Assembly: GCF_024806835.1 (NCBI RefSeq)
Contig: NZ_JANTYU010000001.1
Location: 124,001 to 188,000, forward strand
Direction of reading: 5' to 3'
DNA from: Xanthomonas sp. 3793
GTDB taxonomy: Bacteria > Pseudomonadota > Gammaproteobacteria > Xanthomonadales > Xanthomonadaceae
DNA length: 64,000 nucleotides
Shown piece after piece: positions 9,561-20,095 of this stretch. The notes beneath the pieces were generated by a model. That model worked only from the letters and a program-made list of their open reading frames with translations, made no database searches and was not told where the DNA came from. Position numbers and translations under genes: made by a program. Positions within the stretch are counted from its first letter, which is position 1; every line of letters begins with the position of its first letter.

Positions 9561-9584
9561 CGAAAAGAGCGAGCTTTTCGCTCT
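9561..9584 (+). promoter_or_regulatory. Two overlapping, mutually exclusive hairpins upstream of the GacA-like gene
   Basis: CGAAAAG (9561-9567) can pair with CTTTTCG (9574-9580), or AGAGCGA (9566-9572) can pair with TCGCTCT (9578-9584). The two stems share bases and cannot form together. There is no T-run, so this is not a simple terminator. It lies ~90 bases before the response-regulator start. Confidence 0.4.
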
Positions 9585-9674
9585 AACTTGAATGTAATAC
9601 GTCGCATCAAGCTTGCCCTGAATTATTCACGGAGCTAGGCTGCACCAGCCAGCCGCACAGCGAGGACAACAAGG

Positions 9675-10322
9675 ATGACCATCAGAGTTTTTCTGATCGA
9701 CGATCATGCACTCGTGCGTACCGGCATGAAGATGATCCTGTCCAAGGAAGTGGACGTCGATGTCGTGGGTGAGGCAGAGAGCGGCGAAGCGGCATTGCCG
9801 CAGATTCGTCAGCTCAAGCCGGATATCGTGCTGTGCGACCTGCATCTGCCCGGCGTCAGTGGGCTGGAAATCACCGAGCGCATCGTCAAGGGCGATTACG
9901 GCACGCGCGTGATCATCGTGTCGGTGCTGGAAGATGGTCCGCTGCCCAAGCGCCTGCTCGAAGCAGGCGCTTCCGGATATGTCGGCAAAGGCGGCGACGC
10001 ACATGAGCTGTTACGCGCGGTACGCGAGGTTGCATTGGGGCGGCGCTACCTGGGCAACACGATTGCGCAGAATCTTGCGCTGTCCAATCTGGAAGGCGGT
10101 AGCTCGCCATTCGACGCGTTGTCGCCGCGCGAACTGGAGGTCGCCTTGTTGCTGACCCAAGGCCTGCGACAGGAAGACATCGCCAAGCGCCTGAATCTCA
10201 GTGCCAAGACGATCAATACGCACAAGGCGCGCTTGTTCGAAAAAGTCGGTATCCAGGACAACATCGCGCTGGCGCGCCTGGCCAATCAATACGGCCTGAC
10301 CGACCCCGCTCGCACGATGTAG
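9675..10322 (+). CDS. GacA/UvrY-like response regulator (NarL/LuxR family)
   Basis: The 215-residue protein has a receiver domain (acidic pocket IDDH at 8-11, phospho-acceptor D55 in CDLHLPG, K near 105 in the 'GYVGKGG' region) and a LuxR-type helix-turn-helix (about 145-205: LSPRELEVALLLTQGLRQEDIAKRL). It is closest in style to GacA/UvrY/SirA, which answer to BarA/GacS kinases and activate Rsm small RNAs. No sensor kinase is adjacent, as expected for GacA. A ribosome-binding AGGACAACAAGG precedes the ATG. The gacA name is likely but not proven. Confidence 0.85.
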   Translation: MTIRVFLIDDHALVRTGMKMILSKEVDVDVVGEAESGEAALPQIRQLKPDIVLCDLHLPGVSGLEITERIVKGDYGTRVIIVSVLEDGPLPKRLLEAGASGYVGKGGDAHELLRAVREVALGRRYLGNTIAQNLALSNLEGGSSPFDALSPRELEVALLLTQGLRQEDIAKRLNLSAKTINTHKARLFEKVGIQDNIALARLANQYGLTDPARTM

Positions 10323-10675
10323 CGCTTTCCAGTCCCTGCATGCACCTTTGCGTGTTGCTTGAATATGGCTGAGCGATCTGTAGGGACCCGACCGCCCATT
10401 GGCGAACCTCCATACTTCTGCAGGTCGGCCAGTGCTGCTAGCGAGCAATGGCTGGCAGTCCTCAGACACCTGAGGCGGCGCATGGACGGGAGGATGTGTG
10501 CGAGTGGCGTGCGTCGCGCCTCACAGAGCATGCCAGCGTGCCGAGCCTGTCGCCGGCATAGGCACCTGCAACGAACGGGACCGACCTCGTGAGTACCCAG
10601 CAATCGACACGGCGTCGATTGGTCGCGCGGTCCTGGATTGCATCCAGGCGCTTCGCTGCTGTCGTGGTCAATCGC
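10323..10675. other. Intergenic stretch with no supported gene
   Basis: About 350 bases between the response regulator and the rne terminator. Small open frames are Cys/Arg-rich and have no domain resemblance. I see nothing I can support in it. Confidence 0.5.
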
Positions 10676-10704
10676 GCATAAAAACAAAGCGGCCCGAGGG
10701 CCGC
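10676..10704 (-). terminator. Rho-independent terminator of rne
   Basis: On the minus strand the stem GCGGCCC/GGGCCGC (10704-10698 with 10695-10689) has a 2-base loop and is followed by TTTGTTTTTA. It lies ~60 bases after the rne stop codon. Confidence 0.85.
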
Positions 10705-10762
10705 CGTGTTTGACGCAGCTCTGGCCCAGGCATTCCGGGCCAGCGGAGAGGCGTTGCAACGA

Positions 10763-13700
10763 TCAGTGATCGTTGCGCGGCTTGTCGGCGTCGTCTTCCT
10801 GCACGGATGCACCGCCGGCGTCAGCAGACGGTGCTGCAGACTTGACCGCTTCGGAGACGACCACGGCCGGCTTCGGCACGCCGGTTGTTGCCTGTTCCTG
10901 CACAGGGGCGGGTGCCTGCGGCGCTGCGGGCGGCGACTGCTCTGCAGCCTTGTGCGGTACCGGTGCTACGGCCGCCGAGGGAGCAGGTGCGGTGTCGGGC
11001 TTGGGAGCCAACGCGTCCAGCATGGTCGTCTGCACCGGCGCATACGGCTTGCGTACCGGAGCGGCTGGCGCCTCGTCCGATGCTGCGGCAGCCTGCGTCA
11101 CCGAGGTAGTGGACGTCACGGTGACGTCTGCAGCAGGCTTGGCCGCATTGGACGGCTCGGCATCAGGCACCTTGGCAGTGACCACGGTGGCCTGTGGGGC
11201 CGACGGTGCCGTTGCTGCAGGCGCCTGCTGCCCAGCAACAGACGTTGCTGCTGCGGGCTTCACAGGCTCGCTATGCACTGCAGGCGTTGCAGCGATAGCC
11301 GGAACACTACGCGCCTGCGAATCGGCCGGCGGTACTGCAGCCGCAGTGTCGGTCGTTGCCTTCGGCACGGACTTGGTCTGCGTGTCGGTGGGCGTTTCGG
11401 CCGACGACACGCTCGGTGCGATCGGCTCGACTGGCTTGGTGACCGCGACCGGGGTGGCCGCTGCCGCTTCAGTGGTTGCCGTAGAGGTTGCAGCAGGTAC
11501 GGCTGCCCCCGCGTGGTTGCCCGAGGTCGATGCAGTAGCAGCCGGCGCGACCTGTGACGTTGCGTCAGCAGTCGAGGCTTGCTTGACCACCGGTGCAGTT
11601 GCAGCCTCTGCAGCATTGGCTGGCGACGACGTGACCGCCGGAGCTGCAACTGTCGGCTGTGCCGCCGGGGTGGCTGCTACCTTCGCATCACCGCCTGCCT
11701 GAGCCGATGCGGCGGCAGCCGTTGCAGATGCCTGCTGTTCGAACGACGGTGCGGCGTTGGAGACCGGTGCGGTCGTCGACGTCGTTCCGCTGTCGGACTG
11801 CGTTTCTGCGCGTTCCTTCGGCACCGGGCGCGGTTTCACCGCTGCGGCAGCATTAGCCTCGGGCTTGATGCGGGCGGCCGGAGCCGGCGCATCATCGTCG
11901 AAGTCGAACTCCGGCTGGCCTGCACGCGGAGCGGCCGATGCAGCGTTCTGCGTGGCTGCATCGTCGCCCTCGTTGTCGCCATCGAGATCGCCGTCCGCAT
12001 CACCGTCCAGATCGTCTGTTTCCAGACCATCGACGCTGCTGCCGCCTTCGCCGTTTGCACCGGCGCCACGACGACGCCGACGACCGCCACGACGACCGCG
12101 ACGACGACGGCTTCCACCTTCGCCATTGGCCGCATCGTCGCCCGACGCGTCCTGGGTCTGGCCATCGGCACTCGCGTCGGTGCCGCGATCGGCAGTTGAC
12201 TCGCTCACCACGACGTCGATCGGGTGGGCCTGCTTGGCTTCGTTCGCAATGGTCTGCGTGTCGGTCGCTGCAGCGGTGTCGGCAATGGCTGCGACGACCG
12301 TCGACGTGGTTGCGGTTGCTGCGGTCGATGTCAGGGTCTGCGCCGAAGCGGTGCCCTCATCCTGACGCGCGGGGCGCGGCTGCCGCTCGGACGGCACACC
12401 GTCCTGCTGCGCAGGCGCACGTGGTGGACGCGGCGTCTGGTTCTGCTGCTTGGGCTTTTGCTGCTGTTGTTGTTGCTTCGGTGCCTGCGCTTCGTTGCGC
12501 GGCGGCTTGGGCACCTGCACCTGTTGCTGGGCTTGCGCGCCAGCTTGTGCGGCCTGGCCGTTCTGGCCGTTGGCCGGCTGGCGGCGCTCATCGCGACGCT
12601 CCTTGTTGGCGCCGTTGCCATTGCCGCCATTGCCGCGCTGCTGGTTGCCGCCGTTGCCGTTACGGGCATCGCGACCATCGCGACGTTGGCCGCCGCGCTC
12701 GCCGCGCTCATTGCGGTTGTTGCGGCCTGCATCGTTCGGACGCGGACGCGGGGTCGACTCGGCTGCAGGGGCGACCGGCTCGACGCCACCGAAGATGCGC
12801 TTCAGCCAGCCGACCACGCCGGTGACCGGTGCCGGAATTGGCACGGTGACGACCGGCGCAGGCGCCGGAGTCGGCGCAACCGGGGCAGGGGCCTCTTCAC
12901 GTACCGGAGCCGGCTGGCTCGGCTTGATCGAGGTGACCGCAGGCGCTGCCGGAATGTTCAACTGCGCCTTGGTCAGCGCATGCACCGGCAACTTGCGCGG
13001 GGTGCCGCGCTGGTAGCTCGGCTTGCCGCTGTCTTCGCCCAGCTCGTTCTCGCGCAGGCGCGTGACTTCGTAGTGCGGCGTGTGCAGCTGTTCGTCGGCG
13101 ACGATGATGATCGGCGAGGCGTGGCGATTTTCGATTTCGCGCAGCGCGCTGCGCTTTTCGTTGAGCAGATAGTTGGCGATTTCCACCGGGGCCTGTACCA
13201 GCACCTGTCCGGTGTTTTCCTTCATGGCGTGCTCTTCGGCCACGCGGATGATCGACAGCGACAGCGATTCGACGCTGCGCATGCGGCCATGGCCATCGCA
13301 ACGCGGGCACACGATCTGGCTGGATTCGCCCAGGCTCGGACGCAGGCGCTGGCGGCTCATTTCCATCAGGCCGAAGCGCGAGATGCGACCCAGCTGCACG
13401 CGCGCACGGTCGTACTTGAGCGCGTTCTGCAGCTTGTTCTCCACTTCGCGCTGGTGCTTGGACGAGGCCATGTCGATGAAGTCGATCACCACCAGGCCGC
13501 CGAGGTCGCGCAGGCGCAGCTGGCGCGCGACTTCTTCGGCCGCTTCCAGATTGGTCTGGAACGCGGTTTCCTCGATGTCGCTGCCCTTGGTGGCGCGCGA
13601 GGAGTTCACGTCGACCGCCGTCAACGCTTCGGTCTGATCGACCACGATCGAGCCGCCCGACGGCAGGCGCACGTTGCGCTCGTAGGCGCCTTCGATCTGC

Positions 13701-14512
13701 GATTCGATCTGGAAGCGGTTGAACAGCGGAATGTCGTCGGTGTAGTGCTTGAGCTTGCGCAGGCTCTGCGGCATGACCTGCTTCATGAATTCCTGCGCGT
13801 CGGCGTACAGCTCCGGCGTATCGACCAGGATCTCGCCGACGTCGGCGCGCAGGTAGTCGCGCAATGCGCGGATGATCAGGCGCGATTCCTGATAGATCAG
13901 GAACGCGGCCGGCTTGCTCAGCGCCGCCTCGGCGATCGCCTTCCAGGTCTGCAGCAGGTAATCCAGATCCCACTGCAGCTCTTCGGCGTCACGGCCGACA
14001 CCGGCGGTGCGGATGATCACGCCCATGTCGTCGGGGATATCGAGCTTGTCCAGCGCTTCCTTCAGCGCGGCGCGGTCTTCGCCTTCGATCCGGCGCGAAA
14101 CGCCACCGGCGCTCGGCGAATTGGGCATCAGCACCATGTAGCGGCCGGCCAGCGAAATGAACGTGGTCAGGGCGGCACCCTTGTTGCCACGCTCTTCCTT
14201 GTCGACCTGCACCACGATTTCCTGGCCTTCGCGCAGCAGCTCGCGAATGGTCGACTTGTTGTGGTCGACGCCGGCCTGGAAATAATCGCGGGAGATTTCC
14301 TTCAACGGCAGGAAGCCATGGCGCTCGGCGCCATAGTCCACGAACGCCGCCTCCAGAGAGGGCTCGAGCCGGGTGATACGGCCCTTGTAGATATTGGACT
14401 TCTTTTGTTCCTTGGACGGCTGTTCGATGTCGATGTCGTACAGGGTCTGGCCGTCCACAATCGCCACGCGCAGTTCTTCTGCCTGCGTTGCGTTGATCAG
14501 CATTCGCTTCAT
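10763..14512 (-). CDS. rne: Ribonuclease E
   Basis: This is the endoribonuclease that starts most mRNA decay and processes rRNA and tRNA precursors, normally at the inner membrane. The 1249-residue product opens with [20 protein letters not shown] and an S1 domain, followed by the catalytic core ([15 protein letters not shown]... and [11 protein letters not shown] carry the Mg-binding aspartates) and the Zn-link CPRCDGHGR. The C-terminal ~700 residues are low complexity: Arg/Gly/Asn tracts, poly-Gln, an [18 protein letters not shown]-binding block, an acidic run, then a long Ala/Pro/Val/Thr tail. ATG 14512 is preceded by GAGGAACGCAACA; an open frame continues upstream but is not domain-like. 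The ~400-base leader before the gene may serve autoregulation. Confidence 0.95.
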   Translation of the reverse strand: MKRMLINATQAEELRVAIVDGQTLYDIDIEQPSKEQKKSNIYKGRITRLEPSLEAAFVDYGAERHGFLPLKEISRDYFQAGVDHNKSTIRELLREGQEIVVQVDKEERGNKGAALTTFISLAGRYMVLMPNSPSAGGVSRRIEGEDRAALKEALDKLDIPDDMGVIIRTAGVGRDAEELQWDLDYLLQTWKAIAEAALSKPAAFLIYQESRLIIRALRDYLRADVGEILVDTPELYADAQEFMKQVMPQSLRKLKHYTDDIPLFNRFQIESQIEGAYERNVRLPSGGSIVVDQTEALTAVDVNSSRATKGSDIEETAFQTNLEAAEEVARQLRLRDLGGLVVIDFIDMASSKHQREVENKLQNALKYDRARVQLGRISRFGLMEMSRQRLRPSLGESSQIVCPRCDGHGRMRSVESLSLSIIRVAEEHAMKENTGQVLVQAPVEIANYLLNEKRSALREIENRHASPIIIVADEQLHTPHYEVTRLRENELGEDSGKPSYQRGTPRKLPVHALTKAQLNIPAAPAVTSIKPSQPAPVREEAPAPVAPTPAPAPVVTVPIPAPVTGVVGWLKRIFGGVEPVAPAAESTPRPRPNDAGRNNRNERGERGGQRRDGRDARNGNGGNQQRGNGGNGNGANKERRDERRQPANGQNGQAAQAGAQAQQQVQVPKPPRNEAQAPKQQQQQQKPKQQNQTPRPPRAPAQQDGVPSERQPRPARQDEGTASAQTLTSTAATATTSTVVAAIADTAAATDTQTIANEAKQAHPIDVVVSESTADRGTDASADGQTQDASGDDAANGEGGSRRRRGRRGGRRRRRGAGANGEGGSSVDGLETDDLDGDADGDLDGDNEGDDAATQNAASAAPRAGQPEFDFDDDAPAPAARIKPEANAAAAVKPRPVPKERAETQSDSGTTSTTAPVSNAAPSFEQQASATAAAASAQAGGDAKVAATPAAQPTVAAPAVTSSPANAAEAATAPVVKQASTADATSQVAPAATASTSGNHAGAAVPAATSTATTEAAAATPVAVTKPVEPIAPSVSSAETPTDTQTKSVPKATTDTAAAVPPADSQARSVPAIAATPAVHSEPVKPAAATSVAGQQAPAATAPSAPQATVVTAKVPDAEPSNAAKPAADVTVTSTTSVTQAAAASDEAPAAPVRKPYAPVQTTMLDALAPKPDTAPAPSAAVAPVPHKAAEQSPPAAPQAPAPVQEQATTGVPKPAVVVSEAVKSAAPSADAGGASVQEDDADKPRNDH

Positions 14513-14914
14513 TGTTGCGTTCCTCACGCGCTCTACCGCGCGGAACGCCGTGACGTTTCGCCTCTGGAACAGCTTGTCGGCCCTTCGCGCAACGCGCGGA
14601 CAGGCCTGACCAGGGTTTCCAGCGCTGCAACACCACGGCAGGCCGCGGGAGCGCTTGTCTTTAAGTTTTATAGGTGTTTCAGGGCCGGCAGCCGCGTCCG
14701 GACGGACCGGGACAGCGCACGGGACATGTTCAGCGCAACGGTCAAAAACCGCTGGCGATGGCCGGGCAGGCCGGTGAGCCGCTAACATGGCCGCCCCGGG
14801 GGCGGTGGTCGCGCACTGTGCCGGAATCATCGGAAGGCAGGCTTCTGGCCAATCAACTTCCAACGAAATCAAACCCTTATCTCGCTCGCCGAGTGTAACA
14901 GAATAAAGAGCCGG
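14513..14914. other. Divergent rne/rluC leader-promoter region
   Basis: About 400 bases separate the two divergent starts. In enterobacteria rne is autoregulated through a long structured 5' leader, and the length here would permit the same. I cannot identify a convincing -35/-10 pair on either strand by eye. Confidence 0.45.
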
Positions 14915-15901
14915 ATGACCGACCCCCAGCCCCCCAAGCCGCCTGCCGACCGTGTGGGCGTGCGCATTCTCAAAGTTCCGGAAGACCGCGCTGGGCAGCG
15001 GCTGGACAATTTCCTGCTGGGACAGCTCAAGGGGGCGCCACGCAGCCTGATCTACAAGCTGGTCCGCAGCGGCCAGGTGCGGGTGAATGGCGGGCGTGCC
15101 AAGGCCGAGCGCAAGCTTGAAGGCGGCGAGGAAGTGCGTATTCCCCCGGTGCGCGTCAACGAGGAAGGCGACAAGGCTGCGCCGCCGTCCTCGTTCCTGG
15201 CGCGGCTGGAAGCGGCGATCGTGTTCGAGGACGCGCGCCTGTTGGCGCTCAACAAGCCATCCGGTGTGGCCAGTCATGGCGGCAGCGGCATCAGCTTTGG
15301 CGCGATCGAGACCTTGCGCGCACTCCGCCCGAACCAGACCCTGGAACTGGTGCACCGGCTCGATCGCGATACATCCGGCCTATTGATCGTGGCCAAGAAG
15401 CGCTCGGCGCTGACCGAGTTGCAGGCGCTGATGCGCGAGGACGACCGCGTCGAGGGGCGCGGCATTACCAAGCGCTACCTGACCTTGCTGGTGGGGCGGA
15501 TGCCGGACGGCGTGATGACGGTGGACGCGCCGCTGCACATCGGCCTGCGCCAGGGCGGCGAGCGGCATGTGCAGGTCAATGCGATCGGCAAGCCGTCGCT
15601 GAGCCACTTCAAATTGCTCGAACGACGCGGCGGGCACTCGTATTGCGAAGTCCGCATCGAAACCGGCCGCACCCACCAGATTCGCGTGCATGCCCAGCAT
15701 CTGGGTCACCCGGTGGCCGGCGACGATAAATATGGCGAGGCCGAGGTCAACAAGCGCCTACGCGACCAACTCGGGCTGAAGCGGCTGTTCCTGCATGCGG
15801 CCTCGCTGGAATTTGCTTTGGATGCCGGCAAGACGCCATACGTGCTGAGCGCGCCACTGGCGCCGGAGCTGGCCGAGGCGCTGGATCGGCTGGGGCGTTG
15901 A
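14915..15901 (+). CDS. rluC: 23S rRNA pseudouridine(955/2504/2580) synthase
   Basis: The 328-residue protein has an N-terminal S4 RNA-binding domain (about 28-75: [22 protein letters not shown]...) and an RluA-type catalytic domain with [17 protein letters not shown]150 is the catalytic aspartate. The C-terminal part has the family's [23 protein letters not shown]. Length and domain order match RluC, which modifies three 23S uridines. Divergence from rne is the same arrangement as in E. coli and other gammaproteobacteria. Confidence 0.94.
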   Translation: MTDPQPPKPPADRVGVRILKVPEDRAGQRLDNFLLGQLKGAPRSLIYKLVRSGQVRVNGGRAKAERKLEGGEEVRIPPVRVNEEGDKAAPPSSFLARLEAAIVFEDARLLALNKPSGVASHGGSGISFGAIETLRALRPNQTLELVHRLDRDTSGLLIVAKKRSALTELQALMREDDRVEGRGITKRYLTLLVGRMPDGVMTVDAPLHIGLRQGGERHVQVNAIGKPSLSHFKLLERRGGHSYCEVRIETGRTHQIRVHAQHLGHPVAGDDKYGEAEVNKRLRDQLGLKRLFLHAASLEFALDAGKTPYVLSAPLAPELAEALDRLGR

Positions 15902-16066
15902 CACAGTCATCACCGACTGCGCGGACTTTTTGCTTCAAGTGTCTGGCGCGTGATGACCATCGCTTGATGGGACGTGGCCGGCGCGGTCGTCTCGTCTTGG
16001 CGAGATCCCCAGCGCAGTGACCGTCACAGCTGGCCACTGCGCCGAAGGCCTGCCTGTCAGTGAGGT

Positions 16067-17860
16067 TTAGCTATCGTGGTGGTGGTCGCGATGCTGCGGT
16101 GCCTGCGCATGTGCAGGCGGTCGCTGCGTGCGCATTTGAGCCGGGTGGGCGGGAGCAGGGCGCGAAGGTGAAAAGAACACCAGGCGTTGCGTGTGCTGTT
16201 GCGGCTGTGGCTGCGTGATCGCCCGTGGCTGCTCGCGCGGCAGCAGTGGCTGCACACGTTCCATCTGTTGCGGCGGCGCCCAGGCCGCTTGCTGACGTGG
16301 CGCAGTCCGTTGCTGCGCATGTATCTGTTGAATCGCCATCTGCGTCGCCTCTGGCGCACGAGGAGGGACATTGCGTGGAGCGTGGCTGGCAAAGGCATCA
16401 TGCGCAGTGAGTGCTGGAGGTGCTTGACGGGGCTGCTGGAACGTCGGGATGCGTGCTGCAACGCTGGTCTGGTGCACCTGCTGCAATTGTGCGATTCGCT
16501 CCTGTGCAACCACTGGCGCGGACATGCGTATGGCCGGACGCGCGCCCGAGGCAGGCACGGATGCAGGAAGGTTCGGTGCGCGTAACGTCGCCTGAGCCTG
16601 AGCCGACGCTGCAGCATGCGTTGCCACCGGACGGCCGGGCTGCAGCATCTGCCGCTCAAAATGCGGCACCGACAGATGCGCATAGTTGGGCGACCGTGGA
16701 GCGTTGGCGGGCGAGGGCGCCATGAGATTGGGGTGCTGCAAATTTGTGAGCGACTGCGCACCTGCCGTCGCGGCAGTCGGCAAGGCTGCGCGGTTGGGTA
16801 CCAGCGCTGTCGGCGCCACTGCGGGGACGGGTGCAGATGCCGCAGCGCTAGTGGCTGCATACCGAAGATCCTGCCGCAAGTACGAGCGGGCGTCGATATA
16901 GGTGCTGCGGTTGTTGTTGATGATGGTGGTGCGCGGTGCATAGACGTGGTGCTGGTACACCACGTAATGCGGTGCGGCCGGCGGCGCGTTCCAGTCCACG
17001 CCCCAGCTGTTCCAGCCCCAGCGGTGCCACGCCGGTGCCGGTGCGGCCCAGCCGAACCACCCGTGGCGGTGCTCCAGCGCGCTGCCCACCAGCACGCCGA
17101 TGCCAAACGACACCACCCCGGTGGTGACCACATCCCCCTGGTCGTACCAGCGCTCCGGGCGATAGCGATAGTCGCGATAGACATCGACCGGCGTGCCGTA
17201 GACCACGCCCGGATCGTAGCGCGGCACATACACCACGTTCGGGAGTGCCGGTTCGATGGTGATGACTTGCGACGGCGGGGCGACACGTCCGCCGTCCAGG
17301 ATCGGGGTGACGACGACATGCCGCGCCACCTGGACCTGCTGTTGTGGCGTGCTGCGCAAATGGCCGCTGGCCTGAGCGCGCTGGCGCATGATTTGCACCG
17401 CATTGAGAACATCATTGGGGTCATGCGCGTACGCATCGCCCAGGGCGCGTGTCCAGTCGAGATTACCGGCCAGCTGGTCCACTACATCGGGGAAGGCGGT
17501 CAATGCCTTGATGCTGGGATCCCACGGTTGCGACACGGTGGCCTGAGCGCGGTCGGCAGCCGTCAAGCTGCGATTGCTGTGCAGCCAATCCTGTGCGGTA
17601 AGGACCTGATCCGGGTAAACCGACGCCGCCAGGGTCTGGGCCAACAGCTTGTCGGGAAACAGGGCGATCGGCGCAACCAGCCGATAGAGCTGATCGGCCG
17701 TCGGCGGGCTGTAAGCCGTCGCGATGGAGGCGGGCGGTTGGACGGTAGCTGTCGCGGTGGCTGACGGTGCGGTGCGTTGGCAGCCGACCAATGCCAACGC
17801 GCCGCTGGATGCGATTGCCAGCGCCCAGCCAAGGCGTCCCTGTGACCCTGTGCGTTGCAT
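16067..17860 (-). CDS. DUF3300 lipoprotein
   Basis: The ~597-residue product starts with a lipoprotein signal (lipobox ALVGC) from ATG 17860, which has GAGGTG before it; a longer in-frame start 29 codons upstream would put residues ahead of the signal and is less likely. DUF3300 occupies roughly residues 45-290: YRLVAPIALFPDKLLAQTLAA, AQDWLHSN, and VVYVPRYDPGVVYG. After it come Trp/His-rich repeats (HRWGWNSWGVDWN) and a ~300-residue Ala/Gln/Pro-rich tail ending in a His-rich patch (HRDHHHD) that could bind metal. The function of DUF3300 is unknown; envelope location is inferred from the signal. Confidence 0.85.
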   Translation of the reverse strand: MQRTGSQGRLGWALAIASSGALALVGCQRTAPSATATATVQPPASIATAYSPPTADQLYRLVAPIALFPDKLLAQTLAASVYPDQVLTAQDWLHSNRSLTAADRAQATVSQPWDPSIKALTAFPDVVDQLAGNLDWTRALGDAYAHDPNDVLNAVQIMRQRAQASGHLRSTPQQQVQVARHVVVTPILDGGRVAPPSQVITIEPALPNVVYVPRYDPGVVYGTPVDVYRDYRYRPERWYDQGDVVTTGVVSFGIGVLVGSALEHRHGWFGWAAPAPAWHRWGWNSWGVDWNAPPAAPHYVVYQHHVYAPRTTIINNNRSTYIDARSYLRQDLRYAATSAAASAPVPAVAPTALVPNRAALPTAATAGAQSLTNLQHPNLMAPSPANAPRSPNYAHLSVPHFERQMLQPGRPVATHAAASAQAQATLRAPNLPASVPASGARPAIRMSAPVVAQERIAQLQQVHQTSVAARIPTFQQPRQAPPALTAHDAFASHAPRNVPPRAPEATQMAIQQIHAQQRTAPRQQAAWAPPQQMERVQPLLPREQPRAITQPQPQQHTQRLVFFSPSRPAPAHPAQMRTQRPPAHAQAPQHRDHHHDS

Positions 17861-18080
17861 ACGGCACCTCACTGTGTGCGCGTTGATGACGCGCGTACGA
17901 TGCGCCGCACTCAGTGTCTGGAAGCTTTCTGAAATTGCGCCAGTCATGGCTGGGCAAGGCCGCGTTCAGCACGCCTGCGCGAGGACGGATTGCACGGCTG
18001 CAGAGCGTGCGCAAAACCGCCCTTGCGTCGCAACGCCCGGGCACTGGCAGGCGCATGCGTCACCCCGCCGCAGCGTGGGT

Positions 18081-18128
18081 CCGGGCCATGTCTGGCCGGG
18101 CCATGTCTGGATACAGTGTGTGGATACA
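18081..18128. repeat. Short tandem repeat (2 x 15 bp plus a partial copy)
   Basis: A perfect direct duplication of CCGGGCCATGTCTGG occupies 18081-18095 and 18096-18110. It is followed by two copies of TGTSTGGATACAG-like sequence overlapping its end. It lies between the DUF3300 and zupT genes and does not code. Confidence 0.7.
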
Positions 18129-18189
18129 GATAGCCTCAGCGCTCGACGCCGGCGACACCTGCCGTGGCACGCAATCGCCACACCACGCC

Positions 18190-19008
18190 TCAAGGCGCCG
18201 CGAAGCGGAACAGCACCAGGCTGATCGCCAAGGTGCCCATGCCCGAAACCAAACCGTAGACGGTCTCATGGCCTTTTGCGTAGCGCTTGGCCGCCGGCAG
18301 TAGTTCGTCCAGTGCCAGGAACACCATCACGCCGGAGATCAGTCCGAACACCGTGCCGAACACAGCCTCGGACAACACGTTGGACAGGGCCAGATAGCCG
18401 ATGCCGGCGCCGATCGGTTCGGCCAGGCCGCTCAGCAGGCTGGCACCGAAGGCGTACAACTTGTTGCGCGTGGCGAAGTACACCGGCACCGCGATCGCGA
18501 TGCCTTCGGGAATGTTGTGAATGGCGATGGCAAACGCCAGCGGCATGCCCACAGCCGGGCTTTCCAGCGTGGCGAAGAACGTCGCCAGTCCCTCGGGAAA
18601 ATTGTGTGCAGTGATCGCGATGGCGGTCATCAGGCCGACGCGGCGGATGTAGGCGCGGTTGTCATCGCGGAATAGCGGGTCGTCGGTGGACAGGCTCTGG
18701 TGCGGATTGGGTACCAGGCGGTCGATCACCATGATCAACAGCATGCCGCCCAGAAAGGTCAGCGTGCCAAAGGTAAAGCCCAGCTTGTCGTTGTAGGCGT
18801 TGGAAAACGCAGCGATCGACTTGTTGAGGATCTCCGACAACGAGACGTACACCATCGCGCCACCGGCAAATGCCATCCCGAACGCCAACAGGCGCGGGTT
18901 GGGTTTTTTGGCGAACACCACCATCAGGCTGCCGAGGCCGGTGGCGAGTCCCGCGGCCAGGGTGACTGCCAGCGCGATCCAGACGTTGTGTGATGACACC
19001 TCAAGCAT
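18190..19008 (-). CDS. zupT: ZIP-family zinc transporter
   Basis: The 272-residue inner-membrane protein has about eight hydrophobic segments and both ZIP metal-site motifs: HNFPEGLATF and HNIPEGIAIAVPVYF. These helices carry the His/Asn/Glu ligands that move Zn(2+), and probably Fe, Mn or Co, into the cytoplasm. It is a close match in length and motif order to ZupT. It stands alone on the minus strand; no Zur-type site is evident. Confidence 0.92.
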   Translation of the reverse strand: MLEVSSHNVWIALAVTLAAGLATGLGSLMVVFAKKPNPRLLAFGMAFAGGAMVYVSLSEILNKSIAAFSNAYNDKLGFTFGTLTFLGGMLLIMVIDRLVPNPHQSLSTDDPLFRDDNRAYIRRVGLMTAIAITAHNFPEGLATFFATLESPAVGMPLAFAIAIHNIPEGIAIAVPVYFATRNKLYAFGASLLSGLAEPIGAGIGYLALSNVLSEAVFGTVFGLISGVMVFLALDELLPAAKRYAKGHETVYGLVSGMGTLAISLVLFRFAAP

Positions 19009-19231
19009 GCGACGCGACGACCTCGTGGAATGGGAGCGATCTTGCGGTCGTCAGCTCAATCACGCGACCACTGACGGCATGCCGGGATGACGAGGGCGTG
19101 GTGTCGAAGGCGACCGCGTGTTCAGGCGCAACCACCGACCAGTGCGATCGGTGTCGATCAGCGGCGCATCGCGGCAGCGAGCGGCTTGTCCGCCGTCGCT
19201 CACAGCCACAACGGCACGCTGACGATTACGC

Positions 19232-19654
19232 TCAGCCGCCGCGGCGTGCGCGTTCTTCGATGGCGAAGCATTCGTCCGGACGCGGTACCGGCGGCTTGAA
19301 GGCGACCGGCACCTGGATGGTCTGCGGCACCGCCTGGCCGTTGCGGGTGGCCGCCTTGAACTTCCATTCGCGCACGCGCTTTTGTGCGGCCTCGTCCAGC
19401 ACCGGCTGGCCACTGCTCTGGGTCACCGCCACATCGGTAGGAGTGCCTTCGGTACCGACGACGACCCTGAGCACGGTGGTGCCACCGACCCCGGCGCAGG
19501 CCAGCTCCGGTGCGTACTCCGGCGGCGGCGTCTTCACTGCGGCCAGTTCGGTGGGGGCCACCGCCGGCGCGGAAGCCTGTTGCGGCGACTTGCCACAGCC
19601 GCTGAGGCCGGCCGCCAGGCACAGGCCGGCGAGGGCGGCGCGAGAAATGGTCAT
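19232..19654 (-). CDS. TonB C-terminal-domain lipoprotein
   Basis: This is a 140-residue lipoprotein (lipobox LSGC) followed by a TonB_C-like domain: [23 protein letters not shown]...[26 protein letters not shown]. Classical TonB has an N-terminal membrane helix and a Pro-rich spacer; here the domain is attached to a lipid anchor, so it probably acts as a periplasmic or outer-membrane partner rather than an energy transducer. Its ATG overlaps the phhB stop (ATGA), so translation is coupled. Confidence 0.8.
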   Translation of the reverse strand: MTISRAALAGLCLAAGLSGCGKSPQQASAPAVAPTELAAVKTPPPEYAPELACAGVGGTTVLRVVVGTEGTPTDVAVTQSSGQPVLDEAAQKRVREWKFKAATRNGQAVPQTIQVPVAFKPPVPRPDECFAIEERARRGG

Positions 19655-20007
19655 GCAGTGACTCCCAGATCGTAGAGTTGCGCGGTCTTGGCCGCGCAGA
19701 TGAAGTCGTTTTCGCTCAGCCCGCCCACATCGTGGGTGGAATAACGCACCACCACCCGGTCGTAGTGCACGCCCAGGTCGGGGTGGTGATCCTCGCGATG
19801 GGCAATCCAGGCCAGCGCATTGACGAAGGCGAGGGTGCGGTAATAGTCCGCAAAGCGGAACGTGCGCGTGATGGCCGTGCCGGCCTCGGCCAGCTCCCAG
19901 CCGGGTACCTGCGGCAGCAGCTCGGCCAGGCGGGCCTCGCCAAGCTTGTGGTCGCTGCCCTTGCGCGGAAGGCAATGGGCCTGCTCCAGGGGAATCAGAT
20001 CGGTCAT
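19651..20007 (-). CDS. phhB: 4a-hydroxytetrahydrobiopterin dehydratase (pterin carbinolamine dehydratase)
   Basis: The 118-residue enzyme recycles the pterin cofactor used by phenylalanine hydroxylase. It contains the signature [19 protein letters not shown] and the terminal [11 protein letters not shown] region. I start at ATG 20007; upstream in-frame codons extend across the nfuA promoter and look non-coding. It is divergent from nfuA and overlaps the downstream TonB-domain gene. No phenylalanine hydroxylase gene is in the window. Confidence 0.92.
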   Translation of the reverse strand: MTDLIPLEQAHCLPRKGSDHKLGEARLAELLPQVPGWELAEAGTAITRTFRFADYYRTLAFVNALAWIAHREDHHPDLGVHYDRVVVRYSTHDVGGLSENDFICAAKTAQLYDLGVTA

Positions 20008-20095
20008 GACGGTCTCGCAGGGGTGGCGGACGGCGCACCCACCAGGATCACGGTGTTCCATGAGCGAGGGCGCTTTGAGCGGTAGAATAACCCGC

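Noticed and set aside
12224-14785. Very long open frame (about 850 codons) on the strand opposite rne
   Set aside because: It is the antisense shadow of rne: translation is Arg/His/Leu-rich and has no domain. GC-rich genes produce long antisense frames.
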